Assembly: GCA_017555445.1 (NCBI GenBank)
Contig: JAFZGK010000105.1
Coordinates: 1-11,949 of the forward strand
DNA from: Bacteroidales bacterium
GTDB lineage: Bacteria; Bacteroidota; Bacteroidia; Bacteroidales; UBA932
Reading direction: 5' to 3'
DNA length: 11,949 nucleotides
Shown: one piece after another, positions 1 to 8,100 of the stretch
Position numbering within the stretch: position 1 is the stretch's first letter
Layout of the letters: each line of letters begins with the position of its first letter
The notes under the pieces: generated by a model
Database searches by the model: none
What the model was told of the DNA's origin: nothing
The model's input: the letters and a program-made list of their open reading frames with translations, nothing else
Translations under genes and position numbers: made by a program

Positions 1-114
1 CTTACCAGTCTCAGTGCTGAAGCCGATCTGATTCTGAACTTCGTTCTGAATCTCAGTCTTCTGGCAACCTACTGCCAGAACCGCCATAGAGGCGATAATA
101 AAAAATCGTTTCAT
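1..114 (-). CDS. Fimbrillin-like lipoprotein, N-terminal fragment (cut by window edge)
   Basis: Only the first 38 codons lie in the window; the gene continues beyond base 1. The visible peptide begins MKRFFIIASMAVLAVGCQK, a signal peptide with a lipobox (LAVGC) that places the lipidated cysteine at residue 17. The next residues (KTEIQNEVQNQIGFSTETGK) resemble the start of mature Bacteroidales fimbrillin/Mfa-like subunits, which typically open with a polar stretch and an 'I.F.T..GK'-like segment. It lies 72 bases downstream of the DUF5119-type gene on the same strand, and I see no clear terminator or good promoter in the gap, so read-through from the upstream operon is likely. The sequence before the start is A-rich with no Shine-Dalgarno, as is usual in the phylum. 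Being a lipoprotein is well supported; being a filament subunit is inference from a short fragment and its neighbours. Confidence 0.65.
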   Translation of the reverse strand, partial: MKRFFIIASMAVLAVGCQKTEIQNEVQNQIGFSTETGK

Positions 115-186
115 AATTTTTTAGTTTAATTGTTAATATTTATCTGTTAAATTTATTTTGTTTTCAAAACGCTATATTTCAATATA

Positions 187-1137
187 TTAAATCGGTATCA
201 CAACCTCTTCTTCCTCCCAGTCCTCAACTTCCGGTACGAATCCAGCTCCGGTATCGTCCACGTTGATGACAATCTTCTGAGTAATCTCAATTTCACCTCC
301 CTTAGTCAGCTTCTTGATTTCAGGTGAAATGTCATCGAGCTTCACTCGGATGGTACGTCCGTTGACGAAGGTAAGGATCATCGAGTTCTTCACTTCCGAA
401 TCCTGATGAGGACCGAACGAGAAGAATTCTCCCTTGATCTTGTTCTCATCCTTGTGGATGGTTGTCTCCACAACCTGGGTTCCGAACTCATCCTCTCTAT
501 GTGATCCGTCCGCCATATATACAGAGGTATACATACCGTCGATTTCAAGAGTTGCGGATGTAATGTAGTCAAGACCTTCCACATCCACCTCGAACCAATA
601 TTTATAGCTCAACGGCTGAAGACCTTCCGACACCTTGTTATCACCTTCAACTACTGTGAAGCTCTTATAGAAATGCGAGAAGAGCGGGTCAGGAGCCTCC
701 ATGCTGTAGCTCTTCACATCCTTTGTCTTAGACACCTTCACGGATGTCGTGTATGCCTCAGCCTCATGGGACTTTTCCATACTTCTGTAATGCACACCGT
801 CGATCTCATAGAAGTCGGATGTATAGAGCAGGAGATCGTAATCTCCCGGCATCAGCCAGATGGTTCCCGCGAGACTGTCGATTCTATGAACTCCATAGTG
901 TGCAGTCTCTGAACGTGGATAAGCCACGATTGTCAGAGTTCTTGCAGTCTTCAGGATGTCCTTATACATCTGAGGATCATCACCTGTCTCAACCTCCGAG
1001 TCTACATCAACGTCCACGTCAATGCTGATATTCACCTCCACTCCATGGTGATGCTCCGGCTCGATGAGGAACTTTCTCTCACAAGCTACGGACACCATCA
1101 TGAACAATGCTGCAAATATGAAACTCATTCTTCTCAT
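187..1137 (-). CDS. DUF5119-type lipoprotein, fimbria-locus associated
   Basis: A 316-residue lipoprotein. The signal peptide ends in a lipobox (SVAC) with the acceptor cysteine at residue 19, followed by ER and a His-His-His run at 29-31, resembling the 'C-E-R...H' opening of DUF5119 proteins. Residues 34-50 alternate Asp and Val (VDVDVDSEVE), and the segment around 97-107 (PGDYDLLLYTSD) looks like the strand-turn 'PG.Y.L..Y' pattern of fimbrillin-type beta-sandwich domains. The C-terminus is very acidic (DWEEEE) and ends VVIPI. The start overlaps the stop of the upstream DUF3575 gene by four bases (ATGA), indicating coupled translation. DUF5119 members occur in Bacteroidales next to OmpA/DUF3575 genes and fimbrillins. 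A role as surface-exposed minor subunit or anchor is inferred, not shown. Family call is from remembered family features only. Confidence 0.75.
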   Translation of the reverse strand: MRRMSFIFAALFMMVSVACERKFLIEPEHHHGVEVNISIDVDVDVDSEVETGDDPQMYKDILKTARTLTIVAYPRSETAHYGVHRIDSLAGTIWLMPGDYDLLLYTSDFYEIDGVHYRSMEKSHEAEAYTTSVKVSKTKDVKSYSMEAPDPLFSHFYKSFTVVEGDNKVSEGLQPLSYKYWFEVDVEGLDYITSATLEIDGMYTSVYMADGSHREDEFGTQVVETTIHKDENKIKGEFFSFGPHQDSEVKNSMILTFVNGRTIRVKLDDISPEIKKLTKGGEIEITQKIVINVDDTGAGFVPEVEDWEEEEVVIPI

Positions 1138-2339
1138 GGCCTGCCTCCCACTTTAGATCTGAGTTTCAACATATAGACCAGTGACACCTGCACCTTTGTA
1201 GGACCGAACCAGTTGGTGATCCATGTCTGCGGACTTGGTGCAATAAGAGTATAGTCAAATCCGTCCCACCAGTACTTCACATACTGGGTCCTCATATAAC
1301 CGAGGCCGAGGGAGTATTCCATTCTGAGGTTGCCGCTCTTGTTGATCGCATGAGCATATCCTCCCACAGCACTGTAGGCTTGTAACTCACCTTGCACTCC
1401 GCTGATAGGGTCAAACATGTAGTCATAAAGACCACCTGCGAGCGATAAACCGGCAAACCATCCAGTAAGCTGGAGCTTGTCCTCCCTGTTACCGAACCAG
1501 TAGCGTCCCTCGATGCTTCCGAGCATCATCTGGATATATATCTGCTTGTCGTATGAGCTCCACCATGGTGCAACCCAATCAGCTGCAACTGACCAATGGT
1601 CGCCGATAGGTGCCTCGATTCCGACATTGATTGCAGATGCTGCATCATAAAGGAGGTTGGTCTTTATTGCGAATGGTGTCAGGTAATCCCAGAGATAATA
1701 CTTAGGCTTATGGTATCTGAGTGTGAGACCGACATTGACTGAAGGAATGGCAACGATCCTTGAGACAGGATCTGAAGATGACATCACGTTGAGCTTAGGC
1801 TCGATGAAGAGTCCTGCATTGATGCCAGGATTCCACTGGATCCTGAGTCCGGTGTTCACACCATATGAATGTCTGCTGTCGTAGCGGTATGAAAGTCCTG
1901 AGATGAAGAGGGCCTCAAGCTTGTTGTGACCATCCTTCTTGGTCGCGAAGTTGTTAAGATTCATCGCGTAGTTCAGGTTCAGTCCGCCGACATGAGTTCC
2001 GGAAAGGTTTGAGTAAAGGAAATCAGCCTCGATCGCATGAACAGGAGTCAGTCTGTAACCGAAGGTGAGTCTTGTGTCAAGTCCGCCCATGCTCTTGCCT
2101 GTAAGCATGGATTTCTGCCAGTTCGCTTCATAGCCGAGACTGAAGATATTGTAGAATCTGTCACGGAACTTCACACTGTCCGCGAAATGAGGCAGAGTGC
2201 CGTCGAACTTCTGGAAACGATAGTCGATGGCATTGACATAGTTCTGAGGAGAATCCTTGAGCTGTGCATACGCATCAATGCCTTGCAGTCCCAGAAGGGC
2301 CACAAGGCAGAGACAGAATATGCTTCTCAGTCTTATCAT
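1134..2339 (-). CDS. Outer-membrane protein with C-terminal DUF3575 domain
   Basis: A 401-residue exported protein. Residues 1-26 form a signal peptide with an AYAQ cleavage site. Residues about 60-210 are rich in alternating aromatic/hydrophobic strands and turns (for example FSLGYEANW and GLNLNYAMNL) and look like part of a transmembrane beta-barrel. From about 222 onward the sequence is a DUF3575 domain, with the characteristic opening AIKTNLLYDAASAINVGIE, the central 'EGRYWFG' at 277-283 and a final strand VQVSLVYMLKL. No catalytic motif is visible. It overlaps the upstream OmpA-like gene and the downstream lipoprotein gene by four bases each (ATGA), so the three products are probably made in fixed proportion. 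In Bacteroidales such proteins sit in fimbria loci; an outer-membrane assembly or anchoring role is inference. It is the second DUF3575 protein of this operon. Confidence 0.82.
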   Translation of the reverse strand: MIRLRSIFCLCLVALLGLQGIDAYAQLKDSPQNYVNAIDYRFQKFDGTLPHFADSVKFRDRFYNIFSLGYEANWQKSMLTGKSMGGLDTRLTFGYRLTPVHAIEADFLYSNLSGTHVGGLNLNYAMNLNNFATKKDGHNKLEALFISGLSYRYDSRHSYGVNTGLRIQWNPGINAGLFIEPKLNVMSSSDPVSRIVAIPSVNVGLTLRYHKPKYYLWDYLTPFAIKTNLLYDAASAINVGIEAPIGDHWSVAADWVAPWWSSYDKQIYIQMMLGSIEGRYWFGNREDKLQLTGWFAGLSLAGGLYDYMFDPISGVQGELQAYSAVGGYAHAINKSGNLRMEYSLGLGYMRTQYVKYWWDGFDYTLIAPSPQTWITNWFGPTKVQVSLVYMLKLRSKVGGRP

Positions 2340-4399
2340 TGCACAGTTTCTTCCTCTTGCGGTGAAATAATATCAATAATGTCCATGACATCCGAGTCAA
2401 GCCGGGCGATCTCTTCCAGTTTAGGATCGAGAGCCACTGCCTGCATCATAGCCTCGATAGCCCAGTTAAGGTCTTCAAGACGGTTTGCACAGATTGCCTT
2501 CACATACCAGATCTCAGGTCTGTCCCAGTTGGTCTGGTCTTCAAGAAGGACGGTCATCTTGGCGTCGGCCTCCTTGTTTCTTCCCATACACAGGAGAATG
2601 AGAACCTCGTTCAAGCCTCCCATTGAGGCGATATAAGGGTAGGCATCATCATAGTCTCCATTGAGAGTATTGACAATTGCCTTAAGGTATGATGTCTCAG
2701 GGGTTGTGCGGAAATATCCCATCAATGAATCCGCAAGCTCCACGTCTCCGCTCTTGAGAGCCATGAGAGACTGATTGTACATGACTTCCATCGGAGCATA
2801 AGGACTTACACTCGGCTCGAGAACCTTCAGATTGATGGAATCCGTCTCATGAAGTCGCACAGCCTCACGGTTGGCTATGAGCGTGAAGTTAGGATAGTTC
2901 TTGAGTGCAATCCTCTCCATCTCTACACGCTGAAGCGAGTCTTCGCAGGATTCGATGAGTTTCCAGAATTCATATCTCGAAACCTCTTCCTTGCCTTCAC
3001 GATATCTTTCCCATATCTCCGGAACTGTAAGGTTACGGAATACTGTATGATTGATGAGGTATTCTACTCGTCTGAGTCGAGGGAGGTATTCAGGAGAAAT
3101 CAGGCTCTTGTACTCAGGGAGCTTTCTTATCTGAGCCTGAGTGTTAACGAAATCATTTCCATATTTCTGGACGATCTCATTCACCTTTCCGGCGAGTTCA
3201 AGAGAATCCTCTGCCATCATCTCGCCTACCCTGCTCCATGGTTCTACTACAGACATCGAAGAAAGCTTGACATATGACTTCACCTCTTCAGGAAGCGACG
3301 ACACGATCTCATTGAGGACCACATCAGTACGCTTCTGCGCAAGGAGGGCGTTGCTCCTGTATGTTCCGTCCGGTGATGCATAACCGACTACCTCTATACC
3401 GTTAAGTGTAGAGAATCTGTTATCAAGGATCGCAGCAATCTTGTCCTTGATGGCATTCATCTCGACCTCATTCTGCGGGTTCTTCTTGTCGATGTCAGCC
3501 TTGCCGACAACGAATCCGATCCTCGATATACCCTTTTCAGCCACGAGCTTCATCTCCGGCTTAGGGATGAGGCTTGTGTCGTTGAGATGGATAGGATCGA
3601 TATGATACTGGAGGAAACGGAGTGGGTTCTGCGTACCGCGAGCGATAGTCACAGTGTCAAGGAAGTCACGCTTCACGTCCTCGAAGTTGGCATTCACAGC
3701 AAGGTAGCACTCTGCTCTGAAGTCTTCGTCAAAATGCTCTCGGCTTATGAACAGAGAGTCATGATATGCGTAGATATGTTCAGTCTCGTCCAGAGTGTTC
3801 TCCACGATGTAAGGCTTGAGGATGTCATCGTCCTCCTCAAATCCTAAGATTCTTTCGCGGTTCATCTTGTAGACTTCTCCGTCGATGACTACAGGACGGA
3901 AATAGTCAGCCTGCTCAAGTGTAACATTATACAAGGTAGGCTGGACGATGAAACGCTTGTCTGTAGTGAATATCTGCTTAGGGACCCTGAACTTGGTCTT
4001 GAGGTGGAAGTAGTTTCCGATGACCTCAAGCTCGGTCTGATCGACCACGATGGTCTTCTTGGACATCTTTCCAACCACGATGGACTCGCCAAGCTCGACG
4101 ATCTTGATCGTCATGTTGACATTGAGGATCTGACGGTTGTCAACCGTTGTCTCGTAATCGTTGTATTCAGGCTTGTAGAACAACAGCTCTGCGTTGTTAG
4201 GGACAAATGCGGAATACTTTCCATCCACATCTGTAAAGGCAACCTGGCCTCCGTTGTATATGACCGAAACTCCACCAATAGGCTCATTGGTTGAAATATC
4301 TCTGACGACGCCCTGGATTCTGATTTCATGTTGAGCTTCTGACCGATAGAACGGCATCATCAGGAGAATGACGGTCAGAAGCAGGTGCATCCGCTTCAT
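2336..4399 (-). CDS. OmpA-like protein with carboxypeptidase-regulatory-like N-terminus and TPR-like tail
   Basis: A 687-residue exported protein. A signal peptide covers residues 1-23 (cleavage after SEAQ). Residues about 25-110 fit a carboxypeptidase-regulatory-like beta-sandwich (GVVRDISTNEPIGGVSV, then FTDVDGKYS). Residues about 110-285 are unassigned. Residues about 290-453 resemble an OmpA C-terminal domain: IGFVVGKADID, then EVVGYASPDG (336-345), LLAQKRTDVV (352-361) and RLRRVEYLI (441-449). In classical OmpA domains an Asp 15 residues before a conserved Arg binds diaminopimelate in peptidoglycan; here the Arg is R357 but the Asp position is Ser342. Residues about 535-665 are helical and TPR-like (WYVKAICANRLEDLNWAIEA). 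The stop overlaps the next start (ATGA), and the start shares one base with the upstream stop (TAATG). A periplasmic scaffold linking the envelope to a fimbria is plausible but inferred. Confidence 0.8.
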   Translation of the reverse strand: MKRMHLLLTVILLMMPFYRSEAQHEIRIQGVVRDISTNEPIGGVSVIYNGGQVAFTDVDGKYSAFVPNNAELLFYKPEYNDYETTVDNRQILNVNMTIKIVELGESIVVGKMSKKTIVVDQTELEVIGNYFHLKTKFRVPKQIFTTDKRFIVQPTLYNVTLEQADYFRPVVIDGEVYKMNRERILGFEEDDDILKPYIVENTLDETEHIYAYHDSLFISREHFDEDFRAECYLAVNANFEDVKRDFLDTVTIARGTQNPLRFLQYHIDPIHLNDTSLIPKPEMKLVAEKGISRIGFVVGKADIDKKNPQNEVEMNAIKDKIAAILDNRFSTLNGIEVVGYASPDGTYRSNALLAQKRTDVVLNEIVSSLPEEVKSYVKLSSMSVVEPWSRVGEMMAEDSLELAGKVNEIVQKYGNDFVNTQAQIRKLPEYKSLISPEYLPRLRRVEYLINHTVFRNLTVPEIWERYREGKEEVSRYEFWKLIESCEDSLQRVEMERIALKNYPNFTLIANREAVRLHETDSINLKVLEPSVSPYAPMEVMYNQSLMALKSGDVELADSLMGYFRTTPETSYLKAIVNTLNGDYDDAYPYIASMGGLNEVLILLCMGRNKEADAKMTVLLEDQTNWDRPEIWYVKAICANRLEDLNWAIEAMMQAVALDPKLEEIARLDSDVMDIIDIISPQEEETVQ

Positions 4400-4920
4400 T
4401 ATTTGACCATCAATTGAATGTTAACGCCAAGTCGGGTAATGGCTGGTACGACTTTGATCTTGTCTGCAATTTCAACTCCTGCACCCAAACCGATTACAGG
4501 AACGATATTCCACCTCTTTCCCAGAATGAGGCTATATCCATATGTGACTCCGGCCGCAAAGAGATCAGCTTTGCGATCGAAGTCACTTAGGGAGAAGGCA
4601 TATGACGAATAGATCATATTCGCTCCCATGAAATGACCATAGAAAGGCATACGGAACCAGTATCTGTATTCTGGAGAAACTGTAATGTGCGAGAGATAGA
4701 AATTGTCAGAAATCTTCCATGGGGAAGTGGAAGCAGACATGGAAAAGGCATGATGCTGCGCGAAAGCCACATCAAAAGAAAGGTTTGGAGACAGCGTGAG
4801 CCACTCCAAAGCATTAGTCGAGACTGCAATCCTTTGCGCCTTTACCTCTTCCTGAGAGATAAAGACAAAAACAATCACAGTCACCAACGACCACCATATC
4901 TTTTTTATCTGTTTTTGCAT
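4399..4920 (-). CDS. Small DUF3575-family outer-membrane protein
   Basis: A 173-residue exported protein and the first gene of the minus-strand operon. Residues 1-29 form a signal peptide with an unusually Trp- and Val-rich core, cleaved after KAQ. The mature part begins RIAVSTNALEWLTLSPNLSF and contains PEYRYWF followed by GHFMGAN; these match the DUF3575 pattern of a strand-rich barrel with a central 'EYRYW' segment. The last strand is LGVNIQLMVK, a typical terminal outer-membrane strand. Length (about 170-190) is normal for a stand-alone DUF3575 protein. The stop codon shares one base with the start of the next gene (TAATG). A TATATTTG element lies 65 bases upstream on the same strand. Function unknown; presence at the head of a fimbria-type operon suggests an outer-membrane role in its assembly. 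Confidence 0.82.
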   Translation of the reverse strand: MQKQIKKIWWSLVTVIVFVFISQEEVKAQRIAVSTNALEWLTLSPNLSFDVAFAQHHAFSMSASTSPWKISDNFYLSHITVSPEYRYWFRMPFYGHFMGANMIYSSYAFSLSDFDRKADLFAAGVTYGYSLILGKRWNIVPVIGLGAGVEIADKIKVVPAITRLGVNIQLMVK

Positions 4921-4984
4921 AAATTGCCTAAACCTAAATCAATAAGTCAATGCAATTCCTTCAACGTTCCTAAATGTGCAGCGA

Positions 4985-4992
4985 CAAATATA
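4985..4992 (-). promoter_or_regulatory. Bacteroidota -7 element for the minus-strand operon
   Basis: Read on the minus strand this is TATATTTG, an exact match to the TAnnTTTG -7 consensus of the primary sigma factor in Bacteroidota. It sits 65 bases upstream of the first operon gene. No convincing TTTG -33 element lies at the usual 19-21 base distance, so it may be weak or need an activator. Transcript start would be near 4978. Confidence 0.5.
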
Positions 4993-5059
4993 ATAAAAAA
5001 ATATTCCCCATCTCCTATATTAAATGTATTTTTTTGTGCTTGGATTACATTTTATCGAA

Positions 5060-5067
5060 TATTTTTG
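5060..5067 (+). promoter_or_regulatory. Possible distal -7 element for the asmA-like gene
   Basis: TATTTTTG fits TAnnTTTG. The nearest TTTG upstream (5033-5036) is 23 bases away, longer than usual. It would give a leader of about 120 bases. In AT-rich DNA such matches arise by chance, so this is an alternative to the nearer element at 5130. Confidence 0.25.
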
Positions 5068-5129
5068 ACATCCTGACAAGAATCCGCAAAGATGAGAGAA
5101 AAAGGAAAATGCTATTCGGAGATTTTGAC

Positions 5130-5137
5130 TATATTTG
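5130..5137 (+). promoter_or_regulatory. -7 element for the asmA-like/prmA transcript
   Basis: TATATTTG, an exact match to TAnnTTTG, 57 bases upstream of the asmA-like start, giving a leader of roughly 50 bases. A clear -33 TTTG is not seen. Together with the element at 4985-4992 it makes the 4921-5194 gap a divergent promoter region. Confidence 0.5.
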
Positions 5138-5194
5138 TAAATTGTGTTGTAGATTGCACCGACATGGTGTAAAATCACGTAACCGAACTGCATT

Positions 5195-8100
5195 ATGGAA
5201 GCAAATGAAATCATAAAAAACGAGCCTCGCAAGAAGGGTGTTCTGCGCAGGATCCTTGGCCTGCTGCTCTGGCTTATCGGCATATTTGCAGCCCTTGTGC
5301 TGATACTTCAAGTCGTGTTCACGTCTTCTATGATGACTGACATAGTCAACAGATATGCGAGTGAATATGTGGACGGAGACGTGAATTTCGGCAATGTGCA
5401 GGTGAACATGTTCAGACGTTTCCCTAATATCAGTCTTGCCATGGACAACGTGTCTGTGACCTATCCTGCCGACAGGTTCGACCATCTTGAATCTGCGGGC
5501 GCTCAGGGAGAACTACTTTATCAGGGCACAGGCGAAATCGCAGATACTCTCGTGTCATTTGAAAGATTTTCTGCCAGCGTGAACCTGGCGGCACTCATGA
5601 CCGGAAAGATCAATATCACTCATGTACGTCTGACCCGACCTCGAATCTTCGCCCACAGCTACGACGAGGAGAACGTCAACTGGAACATGTTCAGGTTCGC
5701 CACGACTGAAGAAGAGGAGGATACGACAGGACATTCTCTCCTACCGAAGATGACAATCGGAAGAATCAGCCTTGCAGGCAAACCGCATATAGTCTATACA
5801 GACAGCAAGGACACACTCTTTGCCATGGTGGATGTCGGCAGAGCTTCATTCAACGGAAGACTCAGCACAAGACAGATTGCCAGGAGAGAGATCGGACTTA
5901 CACTTGACAGCATCATGGTGGCAGGAAGACTAGCCTCTGACACTCTGGCATTCAGGCTCCAGCAGATGTATATTCATGAGCATGAAGACCATATGGACGT
6001 CGGCGTTGCAGCCAGTGCCACATTCATGACAAGGAATTACGGACGCATGAACATGCCACTCACTTTAGAAGGCACCGTTGACATGCCTAAGGATTCCATT
6101 CCTGTTCTCCAGATAACGAATATGCTTGCGACTGTCGCTGGTGTACCTATCGAGCTTGACGCGAATCTGGGTTTCGGCAGCGACAAGACCTACATAGAGG
6201 CAATGGCGGAAATCCCGCAATGGGAGGTGGGACTCGTGCTTCAGGAATACGTATCGCATTTCATTCCTGAGGTGGAGATGTTCAAGACGGACGCGACCGT
6301 ATCGCTTCTTGCAGCCTGCTTCGGTCATTACGACCACCGGACGGGCAAGCTCCCGTCATTCTCAGCGGCTGTCAGTGTGCCGGATTCCTATCTCAAGTAT
6401 GACGGCATCGACACAGACATGAATTTCTCCATGGAATTCAACCTGGCCAATGATGAAAAGGACAGGATAATGGTCGACCTGACCAAGGTCAATGTCAGCG
6501 CTAACGGACTCGAGGCTTCAGTGACAGGCAGCACACAGGACATCCTTGCCGAAGACCCTTCATTCAAGGTGGATGCCGATGTGGCAGCTGTGCTGGATTC
6601 CCTGATAAGACTTCTTCCTGCCGAACTTGGCATCATGGCTACCGGAGACCTGACAGCGCAGCTTGAAGGTGAAGCGAAACTCTCACAGCTGGACATCTAC
6701 AACTTCTCGTACAGCGACCTGTCCGGAAAGATTCATGGCAACAACATAGTGTTCTCATCACCGAAGGACACGATCAGCGCATATATCGACGGCATTGATG
6801 TAAGTCTCGGACCGGAGGTTATGACTTCCAGAAGAGACACCACCCAGTCGTTCAGAATGCTAGCACTCGCAGCTCACATCGACACTACAGACATTTCGTA
6901 CAAGGAGTCCATGTCTTTGCGCGGAAGAGACCTGAGTCTGTCTGCCAAGAACTCTGCGGATGCAATGAGCAGAAAGGACAGTACTCAGCTCGGACGTCTC
7001 GGAGGTACATTCTCGGCCGGCAACCTGATGTTCAGAGATGCAGCTGACATGAGAGTCAGAGTTGTCGAGACCACTAACAGGTTCCAGATGATGCCGAAGA
7101 GGGATAATCCTGACGTTCCGACAATCTCGCTCTCAAGCAGCAACGGAAGAATATCTCTAAGTACAAATGACAACCGCGTCATGATCTCAGATGCTGAGAT
7201 CAAGGCAGATGCCGCTATCAATACCGTCCTGATGAGAAAGCAGAGAGAGGCCAGACTGGATTCTCTCGCAAGGGTCTACCCGGATACTCCTCGCGATTCG
7301 CTTATGGCAAGGGCCAGAGCCGAAAGAGGCAGCAGGAACACTGCTCTGGAAGAGGATGATTTCAAAGACCAGGACATCGACATCAGGCTTGACGAGGCAA
7401 TGGCAAAGTACTTCCGCGAGTGGGATCTTGACGGCAGCATCGCCATGAGGTCAGGAATGCTCATGACTCCTTATTTCCCGCTGAGAAACAGGGTGCAGGG
7501 ATTCTCTGCAAGCTTCAATAATGACGAGGTGATAATTGACAGTCTCAGACTCAACACAGGCAGTTCGGAAATCAGCGGACATGGCTCCGTATCAGGTCTC
7601 AGAAGAGCCCTGGGAGGAAGAGGAGGCCGAACAGGCGGCAGTCGCGGACGTACAAGCAATACAATTGATGTCGACATCGCCCTCAAGTCATCCGGCGTGG
7701 ATGCAAACGAGCTCCTGGCTGCGCTGAATGCCGGTGCAGCATATAATCCGGATTCGTTGAGCATAAAGGGTGCGGACATGAGCGATGAGGAATTCCTCGA
7801 GGAAGTATTGGCTGACACTTCAGCAGTGGTCTCAAGCGGATCTTCACTGCTTGTGATTCCGTCAAACATTGATGCGGAGATAACTCTCGACGCTGCAAAC
7901 ATCAAGTTCTCAGACCTGTTCATCGACAAGGCTTCCGCAAAGCTTTCCGCCAAGGATAGATGCGTACAGATCATTGATACAGAAGCTTCTACAAACGTAG
8001 GTAAAATAAGTCTTGACGGATTCTACGCGACACGCTCGAAGGAGGACATCAAGGCAGGATTCGATTTCAGATTCGTGGATATCACAGCTGAGAAGATGAT

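Noticed and set aside
160..170. Palindrome GTTTTCAAAAC before the fimbrillin-like gene
   Set aside because: The arms are separated by a single base, so it cannot fold as a hairpin. It is AT-rich and short enough to be chance, and no second copy was seen.
2037..2636. A 199-codon plus-strand open frame across the junction of the two minus-strand genes
   Set aside because: It lies antisense to two well-supported exported proteins, and its translation has no domain, signal or coherent composition. It is a shadow of the coding strand.
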